A program made the translations under genes and the position numbers. Shown one piece after another: positions 1-7,122 of a stretch of 64,000 nt of DNA. The DNA is from CALINF01 sp039990395 (GTDB taxonomy: Bacteria; Pseudomonadota; Gammaproteobacteria; Pseudomonadales; Halieaceae), in NCBI GenBank assembly GCA_039990395.1, contig JBDXFZ010000146.1:1736001-1800000 (forward strand), written 5' to 3'. The notes below the pieces were generated by a model, which did not search any database, was not told where the DNA came from, and worked only from the letters and a program-made list of their open reading frames with translations. Numbering within the stretch: the stretch's first letter is position 1; each line of letters starts with the position of its first letter.

Positions 1-308
1 TCATCATTAATGGGGTGGATAATGAAGCCTGAAGGAATAAGAATTGTTGTGGAATCGCTAGATGTCGTTGAAGGCCCCTCCCCCACACTACCTTCCCATT
101 CAGACTCACTCTGTAAGACAGTCAATTCAACCTTGGTTGCTGGCTCTAAAAAACGGGAGGCTCCAGCGGGATTATTACCTGCTGTTGCTGCACTATCAGC
201 TGCAGCGGCAATACCCGATACACCCGCGTAAGGTCTGGCGTAGCTGCCCACACTAAAAATCGAACAACAAATCGCAATAGGCAATAATTTGGGAAGATTC
301 TGACGCAA
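1..308 (-). CDS. FadL/OmpP1/TodX-family outer membrane protein (5' part, runs off left edge)
   Basis: The minus strand is open from a TTG at 306-308 to the window edge (102 codons), with no ATG. A GAGGAA Shine-Dalgarno lies 3 bases before the TTG, and an upstream in-frame GTG is closed by a TAG, so TTG is the best start. The protein begins with a basic then hydrophobic segment (LPKLLPIAICCSIFSVG) ending near SYA-RP, a signal peptide. It continues with AADSAATAGNNPAG, which matches the 'DA(S/A)T...NPAG' hallmark of FadL-type long-chain fatty acid/hydrocarbon channels, and later IPSGFIIHPIND, where this family usually has a P-G-hydrophobic-D strand. It starts 37 bases after the glpV stop on the same strand, so it may be the last gene of the transporter operon. 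Family assignment is by motif only; the substrate is unknown. Confidence 0.62.
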   Translation of the reverse strand, partial: MRQNLPKLLPIAICCSIFSVGSYARPYAGVSGIAAAADSAATAGNNPAGASRFLEPATKVELTVLQSESEWEGSVGEGPSTTSSDSTTILIPSGFIIHPIND

Positions 309-345
309 GGTTTCCTCTACAAAAACGCTCCTGACACTTTAAATT

Positions 346-2079
346 CTAGCCGGCCTGCCAAACCTTAATAAGCTCATCATAGGGTACGGTTTCGCCCTGT
401 GGTTTCTCATTGTCGAGCTTAGGTTTGGGGGCTCCCGGCTGCTGTAGCCAGTACTGAGCGTCTCGAGGCTCATTCAGGGCAGGCCCACATTCCCCGAGTA
501 CTCCGTGGCGCTCTAATCGTTCAAGTACGCGGTCTTGCTGCTCGGCCAAGGAATCCATAGCAACTTGCGGCGATACCTCACCACCCACAGCATTTGCTAC
601 GTTAGCCCACCATAGCTGCGCAAGCTTTGGATAATCGGGTACGTTAGTGCCCGTAGGAGTCCACAAAGTACGCGCGGGACTGCGATAAAACTCAACTAAT
701 CCACCTAGCTTCGGCGCAAGATCTGTCATCGCCATAGAATTCAGATCTGAGTTGCGAATAGGGGTGAGCCCTACGATTGTCTTCTTAAGAGAAACGGTTT
801 TTGCTGTGACGAACTGCGCATACAGCCAGGCAGCTTTGCGTCTATCAAGAGGCGTGCTTTTGAGTAAAGTCCAAGACCCCGTATCTTGATAGCCCAATTT
901 CATGCCCTCGCTCCAATAGGGCCCATGTGGGGAAGGTGCCATTCGCCACTTAGGTGTGCCGTCTTCATTGACCACTGCCAGCCCCGGCTGAATCATGTCC
1001 GCAGTGAATGTCGTGTACCAGAATATCTGCTGTGCGATATGCCCCTGGGCCGGTACGGGACCGGATTCTGAAAATGTCATACCGCCGGCCTCTGGCGGTG
1101 CAAAACGCTTCAGCCAATCCATATACTTGGTCAGGGCATACACTGCGGCAGGTCCGTTTGTAGCCCCGCCGCGACTGACGCTGGAGCCAACCGGGCGACA
1201 ATCTTCAACACGAATACCCCATTCATCAACAGGCAAACCGTTGGGGATACCGGCGTCTCCCGCGCCCGCCATAGACAGCCACGCATCGGTAAAGCGCCAA
1301 CCCAAGGACGGGTCCTTTTTGCCATAATCCATATGGCCATAAACGCGCTTACCGCCAATTTCTTTGACATGCTCGCTGAAAAATTCGGCGATATCTTCAT
1401 ACGCCGACCAATTTACGGGCACACCAAGCGCATAGCCATAGAGTGATTCAAACTGGGCCTGAATCTCTGGATCAGTAAACCAGTCATACCGAAACCAATA
1501 GAGGTTGGCGAACTGCTGGTCTGGCAGTTGGTAGATCTTGCCGTCTGGTCCAGTAGTAAAACTAATCCCAATGAAATCATCTAGATCCAGGGTTGGCGAC
1601 GTGACAGCAGCACCCTCGCCGGCCATGAAGTCGCTCAGCGGGATTACGTACCCATATCGCGCATGTGTCCCGATGAGATCTGAGTCATTTACGTACGCGT
1701 CATAAACATTCTCGCCCGACTGCATTTGCGTCTGCAGCTTTTCTATGACGTCACCTTCCTGAATCAGGTCGTGGGTAACCCGAATGCCAGTAACATCAAA
1801 AAATGCCTTAGTGAGTACCGTACTTTCATACTCGTGCGTAGTAAGACCTTCAGAGACGACATTAATGGACATGCCTCGAAAATCGGCAGAGGCCTCGGTA
1901 AACCATGAGAGTTCAGCTAACTGCTGCGCTTCGGTTAGCGTCGATGGCTGAAACTCTTCTGCCGCCCAGCGCTTTGCATTTTCTGCAAAGTTAACAGCAT
2001 CCGTTGGAACCGCGTCGGTTGACTGTTCCGAGCACCCTGCCAGGGCCGCAACCAAAAAAATACTGTACCAAGATTTCAT
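346..2079 (-). CDS. glpV: glycerol-type ABC transporter substrate-binding lipoprotein GlpV
   Basis: Extracellular solute-binding protein of 577 residues. The N-terminus MKSWYSIFLVAALAGC is a lipoprotein signal with lipobox ALAGC, so the protein should be lipid-anchored in the periplasm. The reading frame extends 6 codons further to a TTG at 2097, but the ATG at 2079 has GAGG about 10 bases upstream and gives the clean signal peptide. The unusually large size for a sugar-type binding protein, and its position after two ATPases, two permeases and a DUF2160 gene, match the rhizobial glpSTPQUV glycerol uptake operon gene for gene. Role: captures glycerol (or a related polyol) and delivers it to GlpPQ. 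Function is inferred from synteny and family; no glycerol kinase or glpD is visible in this window. Confidence 0.82.
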   Translation of the reverse strand: MKSWYSIFLVAALAGCSEQSTDAVPTDAVNFAENAKRWAAEEFQPSTLTEAQQLAELSWFTEASADFRGMSINVVSEGLTTHEYESTVLTKAFFDVTGIRVTHDLIQEGDVIEKLQTQMQSGENVYDAYVNDSDLIGTHARYGYVIPLSDFMAGEGAAVTSPTLDLDDFIGISFTTGPDGKIYQLPDQQFANLYWFRYDWFTDPEIQAQFESLYGYALGVPVNWSAYEDIAEFFSEHVKEIGGKRVYGHMDYGKKDPSLGWRFTDAWLSMAGAGDAGIPNGLPVDEWGIRVEDCRPVGSSVSRGGATNGPAAVYALTKYMDWLKRFAPPEAGGMTFSESGPVPAQGHIAQQIFWYTTFTADMIQPGLAVVNEDGTPKWRMAPSPHGPYWSEGMKLGYQDTGSWTLLKSTPLDRRKAAWLYAQFVTAKTVSLKKTIVGLTPIRNSDLNSMAMTDLAPKLGGLVEFYRSPARTLWTPTGTNVPDYPKLAQLWWANVANAVGGEVSPQVAMDSLAEQQDRVLERLERHGVLGECGPALNEPRDAQYWLQQPGAPKPKLDNEKPQGETVPYDELIKVWQAG

Positions 2080-2150
2080 GATGATCGTTCGCCTCAAAAT
2101 TTCCGTTAGTGTGCACTGGCCAATCTAAAACAGACTCTAGTATAGATACC

Positions 2151-2423
2151 TTACCCCCAACGCATAAGCAGTACCGCCCAAACAATTGAAATAGTAGACG
2201 CGATAAGAAGCCCTTCCCCTGAAAATCCCAGCCATGCCAAATGAATAAAAGCTGCACTTAGTAGACTAATGAAAAAGCGGTCTCCGCGAGTAGTCGCGAT
2301 GGGCAGAAATCCACGAGCACGTTCGGTTGGGCGCAGAAGCTCCAAGCCCGTCAGAACCACTAGAGCAATGCCTATTGATGAAAAGAAAATCGCGGTAGGG
2401 ACTGTCCAGGCCATCCAACTCAT
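2151..2423 (-). CDS. glpU: DUF2160 small membrane protein GlpU
   Basis: A 90-residue protein with about three hydrophobic segments (residues 7-27, 52-67 and 70-87) separated by a short basic loop (RPTERARGF; TTRGDR). This is the DUF2160 family, which occurs almost only between the permease and binding-protein genes of glycerol ABC operons. Its exact role there is unknown; an accessory membrane subunit is likely. It starts 10 bases after glpQ and is followed by a 71-base gap before glpV. Confidence 0.85.
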   Translation of the reverse strand: MSWMAWTVPTAIFFSSIGIALVVLTGLELLRPTERARGFLPIATTRGDRFFISLLSAAFIHLAWLGFSGEGLLIASTISIVWAVLLMRWG

Positions 2424-2433
2424 GATTCAAGCC

Positions 2434-3243
2434 TCATGAAACTCGCCCCAAGGCAAAGCCTTTTACGAGATCTTTGCGAACAAACCAGACTACGAGCGCA
2501 CCTGGCAATACTGTCAATACACCAGCAGCGGCCAACACCCCCCAATCCAGCCCAGATGCACTGACGGTACGCGTCATCACCACCACGATGGGCTTGGAGG
2601 ATGCCCCAGAGAGCGTGCGGGCTAGCAACAATTCCACCCAGCTGAACATAAAACAGAAGAATAGCGTCACACCTATAGCACCACGATTGATGGGCAAGAA
2701 TATGCGAAAGAAGAAATAGCCAAAGCTGTGACCATCAATCTTGGCCATCTCATCCAGTTCCGTGGGGACACCAGAAAAGAACCCCTCCAGTATCCACACT
2801 GACAAAGGCACGGTAAAAAGACAGTGGGCCAATGCCACCGCTAGCGGCGTATCGAACAAACCCACCGCCGAGTAAAGCTGGAAAAATGGCAACAAAAATA
2901 CTGCTGGTGGCGCCATTCGATTCGTCAACAGCCAAAAGAACAGCTGCTTGTCGCCCAAAAACCGGTATCGCGAAAATGAGTAGGCAGCTGGAATAGCGAC
3001 AGCCAGCGAAAGTGTCGTATTGATGGCCACATAGCTCAGAGAGTTAACAAATCCCTTATACCAAACCGGATTAGAGAAGATTTCTGCAAAATTGGCAAAA
3101 GTAACAGCGGGGGGTAGCAGCGAGAAGTCGCCCACTATATCTGCATTGGTACGCAGGGCCATCGACAGCAGCCAATACAAAGGCAGCAACAGGTAGATTC
3201 CGTAGCCAATAAGAACCAGTCGACTGATACTGAACTTTCTCAT
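2434..3243 (-). CDS. glpQ: glycerol-type ABC transporter permease GlpQ
   Basis: Inner-membrane permease of 269 residues in the MalG-like binding-protein-dependent transport family. It has about six hydrophobic segments and a recognisable EAA loop around residues 162-184 (ELDEMAKIDGHSFGYF...FLP), which docks onto the ATPase subunits. It forms the translocation pore with GlpP. It lies 15 bases downstream of glpP, in operon order. Confidence 0.88.
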   Translation of the reverse strand: MRKFSISRLVLIGYGIYLLLPLYWLLSMALRTNADIVGDFSLLPPAVTFANFAEIFSNPVWYKGFVNSLSYVAINTTLSLAVAIPAAYSFSRYRFLGDKQLFFWLLTNRMAPPAVFLLPFFQLYSAVGLFDTPLAVALAHCLFTVPLSVWILEGFFSGVPTELDEMAKIDGHSFGYFFFRIFLPINRGAIGVTLFFCFMFSWVELLLARTLSGASSKPIVVVMTRTVSASGLDWGVLAAAGVLTVLPGALVVWFVRKDLVKGFALGRVS

Positions 3244-3258
3244 CTCAAGCGTTGCTCA

Positions 3259-4131
3259 CTAATCATCTGTGCGCACCACGCTGGTATAAAATAGCCAGCA
3301 GAACAGCAAAATGAACAAGAAGTAGATAACCGAGAATGCTGCGGCTGGCCCCAAATCAAACTGACCCACTGCCATCGTCGCCAGATGCTGACTGAGCATC
3401 GTCGTGGAGTTGCCCGGACCTCCCCCGGTCAACACAAAGGGTTCTGTATAAATCATAAAGCTGTCCATCAAGCGCAGCAGCACACCAATGATCAGTACGC
3501 CACGCAACCGCGGCAACTCAACGTGGCGAAATACCTGCCATCGATTAGCGCAATCCAGTTCGGCAGCCTGATAGAACGGTTTCGGGATTGCGGTTAAGCC
3601 CGCAAAAGACAACAAAGCGATCAAAGACGTCCAGTGCCACACGTCCATAGCAACCAGCGTTAGCCAGGCATGCAGCGGCTCCACTGTATAGTTATAAGAA
3701 ATACCCAAAGCGTTTATGCCAACGCCCAACAAGCCTATGTCCGGCCTCGCAAAGATTTGCCAGATGGTACCAACCACATTCCAGGGTATTAGCAGGGGTA
3801 GAGCCAAGAGAATCAGAATTATTGGAGTAAAGCGGCTTTCTTTAGGGATGCCTTTGGCTACAGCAATCCCTAAGGGCAACTCCACTACCAGTATGGTCAA
3901 GCTGAAACCCACTTGACGGATAAAAGCATCAATAAAACGCTGGTCGTTTAAGGTTTCTTGATACCACTCAAAGCCGACAAAAAATCGGGTGTTGAAATCA
4001 AGAATGTCCTGAACTGAATAGTTCACCACCGTCATCAGCGGCACCACAGCGCTGAATGCAACAACTAGAAGAACCGGCAGTACACCAATCCACGCTCGAT
4101 TATTCTGCGGTTTAAAGGAACTCAATGTCAC
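3259..4131 (-). CDS. glpP: glycerol-type ABC transporter permease GlpP
   Basis: Inner-membrane permease of 290 residues, MalF/UgpA-like. The first hydrophobic segment is at residues 14-36. The EAA loop reads FYQAAELDCANRWQVFRHVELP, so the usual glycine of the EAA motif (..DGA..) is a cysteine here. The gene overlaps the end of glpT by 20 bases, which suggests translational coupling. Partner of GlpQ. Confidence 0.88.
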   Translation of the reverse strand: MTLSSFKPQNNRAWIGVLPVLLVVAFSAVVPLMTVVNYSVQDILDFNTRFFVGFEWYQETLNDQRFIDAFIRQVGFSLTILVVELPLGIAVAKGIPKESRFTPIILILLALPLLIPWNVVGTIWQIFARPDIGLLGVGINALGISYNYTVEPLHAWLTLVAMDVWHWTSLIALLSFAGLTAIPKPFYQAAELDCANRWQVFRHVELPRLRGVLIIGVLLRLMDSFMIYTEPFVLTGGGPGNSTTMLSQHLATMAVGQFDLGPAAAFSVIYFLFILLFCWLFYTSVVRTDD

Positions 4132-5164
4132 TCACCTTGAGTACATTGGTGTAACCGATACAGCGGTGCACACACACGCCAAGCGAGTCACCCGCTGTAA
4201 TCGACGTATCAGGAATGTAGCCACGGATTGCAATTTCTCCCTGGCTCGTAGCCATCGTCACCAAACCGAAGGGCTTACCGGCTTTCGCCCCTTGCACTCG
4301 AATGCGTAAGACCGAGCCATGGAGATGGCCACGTTTTTGCGTACTACTTGGCTGATTGCCAATCAGCGTGGCCCATTCGGGGCGGAAACCCACTCGTTCA
4401 GCATCAGCTACACCCAGCGCATTAGCGGGTAGAAAGTTCATTCCCGGGCTGCCAACAAAGTGGCCAACAAACTCATGCTCTGGCGAGGCGTACACTTCTT
4501 CTGGTGTACCCGTCTGCAATATTCCGCCAGCCGTTAGCACAGACACACGGTCTGCGAATGTCAGCGCTTCCGTTTGATCGTGAGTCACATAAATCATCGT
4601 GACCTTTAGATCAGCCTGCACTCGGCGTAAAGTTTGCCGCAGCCGCCATTTAACACGAGGCTCCACTGCCGTTAGCGGCTCATCCAATAGAACCAGAGAC
4701 ACGTCAGGGCGAACGAGCGCTTTGCCCACGGCGACTAACTGCTTTTGGAAAAGCGACAATTTGGCTGGCTTTACCGAACGCAGCTCATCAAGCTCAAGTT
4801 CGCTGCAGATGTAGTCCAACCTTTGAGCGATCACCTTAGATTGTAGTTTCTTTGTTTTCAGCGGAAAGGCGAGGTTCTCGGCAACACTAAGAGATTCATA
4901 GAGCACTGGAAATTGAAACACCTGAGCCACATTCCGCTCGCGCCCCTGCTGATTGGAGACGTCCAGATCATCAAACCGCAATACGCCACCGGTAGGCCTT
5001 AACAGGCCTGAGAGAATATTAAGCAAAGTGGTTTTACCGGCGCCGCTTGCGCCTAACAACGCGTGAGCTTCTCCATTGGCAATATTCAGGTTCAACTTAG
5101 AAAGCGTCGCGTCCTGCGCGCCTGGATATTTGAAACTGAGGTTATCTAAGCTAATTCCTGCCAT
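4112..5164 (-). CDS. glpT: glycerol-type ABC transporter ATPase GlpT (degenerate signature motif)
   Basis: ABC ATPase of 350 residues with a C-terminal TOBE-like region. Walker A GASGAGKT is at residues 38-45, Walker B LVLLDE at 157-162 and the H-loop reads YVTHD. The ABC signature, normally LSGGQ, is LSLFQ (residues 136-140; bases 4745-4759), and the D-loop reads LTAVE. The open frame extends upstream of 5164, but the ATG there overlaps the glpS stop in a TAATG junction, so it is taken as the start. Not to be confused with the E. coli glycerol-3-phosphate antiporter, also called GlpT. It should form a heterodimer with GlpS and power GlpPQ. Confidence 0.87.
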   Translation of the reverse strand: MAGISLDNLSFKYPGAQDATLSKLNLNIANGEAHALLGASGAGKTTLLNILSGLLRPTGGVLRFDDLDVSNQQGRERNVAQVFQFPVLYESLSVAENLAFPLKTKKLQSKVIAQRLDYICSELELDELRSVKPAKLSLFQKQLVAVGKALVRPDVSLVLLDEPLTAVEPRVKWRLRQTLRRVQADLKVTMIYVTHDQTEALTFADRVSVLTAGGILQTGTPEEVYASPEHEFVGHFVGSPGMNFLPANALGVADAERVGFRPEWATLIGNQPSSTQKRGHLHGSVLRIRVQGAKAGKPFGLVTMATSQGEIAIRGYIPDTSITAGDSLGVCVHRCIGYTNVLKVSDIEFL

Positions 5165-6123
5165 TAGAAGTGCACAACATCTTGCGACGCCGCAGCCACA
5201 GTCAACCGCTGCCCAGCATGTACCGGCAGCATGCCGCGGCTTCTCATTACCCATTCCTGGGCTTCGACCTGGCCGTGAACAAATGATTCGTCACCGTTAG
5301 TTTCATAAGCCGTCACCAGCATATCGAAGCTCATCAGTCCCGCCGGTGTTGTTTTTCCATCGTGCACGCCAACGTGCTCAGGACGCAGGGCGCAGGAGGT
5401 GCCATCACGGCTAAATCGATTAATGCCTGGGTCAGCAAGCAACTCCATCGCAACCATCGAGTTAGGTTTTTGATACACCTCTAGCGGGGTGCCAGTTTGA
5501 ACCTTCTCACCGTCGGCCAGCAGCAACAATTGATCTCCGAGATTGAAAGCGTCGCGAGGATCACTGCTGGTGTAAATCACTACAGTGTTGGTAGCACGCA
5601 ATAGATCCCTGAGTTCAACTTCGAGCGCCTCACGTAGTTTAAAATCTAAATTGACCAAAGGCTCATCCATCAACAACACTTGCGCTTGCTTAGCTAAAGA
5701 TCGAGCTATTGCGACACGTTGTTGCTGCCCACCGGAGAGTTCGTGGGGGAAGCGTCCCAAAAGTTCACTGATGCGTAACTTTTCGGCGAGATCGTTAACC
5801 GCTTGAACAATGGTTTGCGAAGATTGCTTTCGTGCCCGCATGGGCGACGCTATGTTGTCAAAGACCGTCAAATTCGGATAGTTAACAAAGGCCTGATAAA
5901 CCATACTCACCGGTCGACGCCGGGGGCTAACTCGATCAAGACTGGTGCCCGCCAAACAGACATTTCCGCTGGCTCGCGTGTTCAATCCAGCGACCAAGCG
6001 GCACAGGTCTGTTTTGCCGGACTGATTGGCGCCAAGCACTACTGAAATTTCGCCAGCGGCAAAGGTATGGATGAAGGGCACTGAATCTGACGATCGCAGG
6101 CAAATATTGCTCACTTCAAGCAT
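5164..6123 (-). CDS. glpS: glycerol-type ABC transporter ATPase GlpS (H-loop histidine missing)
   Basis: ABC ATPase of 319 residues and first gene of the transport operon. Walker A GANQSGKT is at residues 31-38, the canonical signature LSGGQ at 129-133 and Walker B VLLMDE at 149-154. Where the H-loop histidine is expected the sequence is IYTSSD, placing Ser187 (bases 5563-5565) at the His position. A TTG two codons upstream (6129) is an alternative start, but the ATG at 6123 gives the usual MLEV-type N-terminus. The stop shares a base with the glpT start. The C-terminal part (ALRPEHVGV) is the TOBE-type regulatory domain of CUT1-like ATPases. Confidence 0.87.
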   Translation of the reverse strand: MLEVSNICLRSSDSVPFIHTFAAGEISVVLGANQSGKTDLCRLVAGLNTRASGNVCLAGTSLDRVSPRRRPVSMVYQAFVNYPNLTVFDNIASPMRARKQSSQTIVQAVNDLAEKLRISELLGRFPHELSGGQQQRVAIARSLAKQAQVLLMDEPLVNLDFKLREALEVELRDLLRATNTVVIYTSSDPRDAFNLGDQLLLLADGEKVQTGTPLEVYQKPNSMVAMELLADPGINRFSRDGTSCALRPEHVGVHDGKTTPAGLMSFDMLVTAYETNGDESFVHGQVEAQEWVMRSRGMLPVHAGQRLTVAAASQDVVHF

Positions 6124-6129
6124 GTGCAA

Positions 6130-6345
6130 TCTCGCGCTACATTCACTGGTCAGATGTCCTCAAACTAAGGTGAGAAGCTACAGAGTACATACGAAACCCT
6201 CGATGCCCAAGCCAATAAAGAAATTCTCTTCTGATGATTCAGAAAACCAAGGTACCAGGGCTGCATGCTGGTGGCGCACAGATTAGAAAGAGGGGTGTTC
6301 GTAGCGCCCTGAAACGGTAAGCTACTGATTTAAATATGTATTAGG
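6130..6345. other. intergenic region upstream of the glycerol transport operon
   Basis: This stretch should hold the promoter and any operator of the glpS operon. I see no convincing -35/-10 pair or known operator. It contains no plausible gene. Confidence 0.5.
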
Positions 6346-6461
6346 TGGCGGAGAGAGGGAGGGATGAATCACTGCAGCCTAAGGGCTGCTGTGACCCCTT
6401 CGGGGGCTTCGGCGCTATGCGCCTCGTTTCAAACTCTCCTTGTAGGAGAGTTTGTCGAACC
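6346..6461 (-). repeat. structured non-coding segment with a partial copy of the tRNA-Ser 3' end
   Basis: On the plus strand 6346-6365 repeats, with a 2-base insertion, the 18 bases at 6539-6556 that encode the tRNA-Ser acceptor 3' side, the CCA and part of the T-arm. After it come four perfect hairpins in a row: 6374-6379/6384-6389 (6 bp), 6395-6398/6403-6406 (CCCC-TTCG-GGGG, a UUCG tetraloop), 6411-6415/6419-6423 (5 bp) and 6430-6440/6444-6454 (11 bp). The bases TCGAACC at 6455-6461 again match the tRNA T-loop, as if 89 bp sat inside a T-loop copy. No coding potential is apparent. Could be an rtT-like tRNA-tail repeat, a relic tRNA or an integration scar. Confidence 0.55.
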
Positions 6462-6502
6462 GGAGTTAGAACCAAGTCCACGCTCCTCCTCCCATAAACA
6501 AG

Positions 6503-6528
6503 AAAAGGCACCCAATGGGGTGCCCTTT
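6503..6528 (-). terminator. rho-independent terminator after tRNA-Ser
   Basis: A 7-bp stem (6507-6513 with 6518-6524, GGCACCC/GGGTGCC) has a 4-base loop and is followed on the minus strand by TTTTCTTG. It lies 15 bases past the encoded CCA of tRNA-Ser. Confidence 0.8.
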
Positions 6529-6538
6529 CTTATTTAAA

Positions 6539-6629
6539 TGGCGGAGAGAGAGGGATTCGAACCCTCGATACGCTATTAACGTATACGCCCTTAGCAGGGG
6601 CGCGCCTTCAGCCACTCGGCCACCTCTCC
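6539..6629 (-). tRNA. tRNA-Ser, anticodon GCU
   Basis: The minus strand folds as a class II tRNA. The acceptor GGAGAGG pairs with UCUCUCC (one G-U) plus discriminator G and an encoded CCA. The D-arm contains GGCCGAGUGGC, the anticodon loop CUGCUAA carries anticodon GCU, a long variable arm is typical of serine tRNAs, and the T-arm is GAGGG-TTCGAAT-CCCTC. It decodes AGC/AGU. It sits just downstream of csrA, as in pseudomonads. Confidence 0.97.
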
Positions 6630-6726
6630 GTGATGCGTCAGACGCCAAAAGCGCCCTTTTCACAGGCGCGAGATCATACCACAATCATCGGAAATTCAAA
6701 GCGTTAGGGGAAGGTATCTGGTGAGA

Positions 6727-6927
6727 TTATCCGTCGTCTTGCTCAGGCTTTGATGGCGCCTGATTCCCATCCTGAATTCGGTTGTATATCTCCTCACGGT
6801 GCACGGCCACATCGCGTGGCGCATTAACACCGATCCGCACCTGATTGCCTTTCACACCCAACACAGTCACGGTGATGTCGTCACCTACCATCAAGGTTTC
6901 GCCAACTCGGCGTGTAAGAATGAGCAT
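6727..6927 (-). CDS. csrA: carbon storage regulator CsrA (RsmA)
   Basis: RNA-binding global regulator of 66 residues. It starts MLILTRRVGE and contains the conserved GDDI and the C-terminal RNA-contact segment with Arg44 (VHREEI). As a dimer it binds GGA in mRNA leaders and controls translation and stability. Its own leader has two ANGGA motifs, at 6931-6935 and 6939-6943, next to the start codon, suggesting autoregulation. Gene order alaS-lysC-csrA-tRNA-Ser is the conserved one. Confidence 0.97.
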   Translation of the reverse strand: MLILTRRVGETLMVGDDITVTVLGVKGNQVRIGVNAPRDVAVHREEIYNRIQDGNQAPSKPEQDDG

Positions 6928-7122
6928 ATGTCCTTAACTCCTTTACGTCCGGCGAAATCCTTCGCCAGAGGGTATTGGCAGGTGTCGAGGGCTAAATAGC
7001 GCCTACGTCACACAATTTACCAATGCCATACCTTAGTTTTAGCGCAAATTGCCGAAAACGCCAACTAGCAACGTTCGGTCTCCAGCATAGGTCCACCCTA
7101 TGCCAAATGGTAGCGTGTTGCG

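Noticed and set aside
10..256. Plus-strand frames of 64-73 codons at the left edge
   Set aside because: They are antisense to the FadL-like gene, which has a signal peptide, ribosome site and family motifs.
6346..6629. Integrated prophage or island at tRNA-Ser
   Set aside because: There is a partial 3'-end copy but no integrase or phage gene in the window; the copies are only about 190 bases apart.
6466..6724. Two overlapping open frames (one per strand) across the tRNA-Ser region
   Set aside because: They are translations through the tRNA gene; the plus-strand product (RERDSNPRYAINVYALSRG) is the type of spurious peptide produced by reading antisense through tRNA-Ser.
7085..7103. 7-bp hairpin between lysC and csrA considered as a terminator
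   Set aside because: No T tract follows on the minus strand; it may still be an RNA structure.
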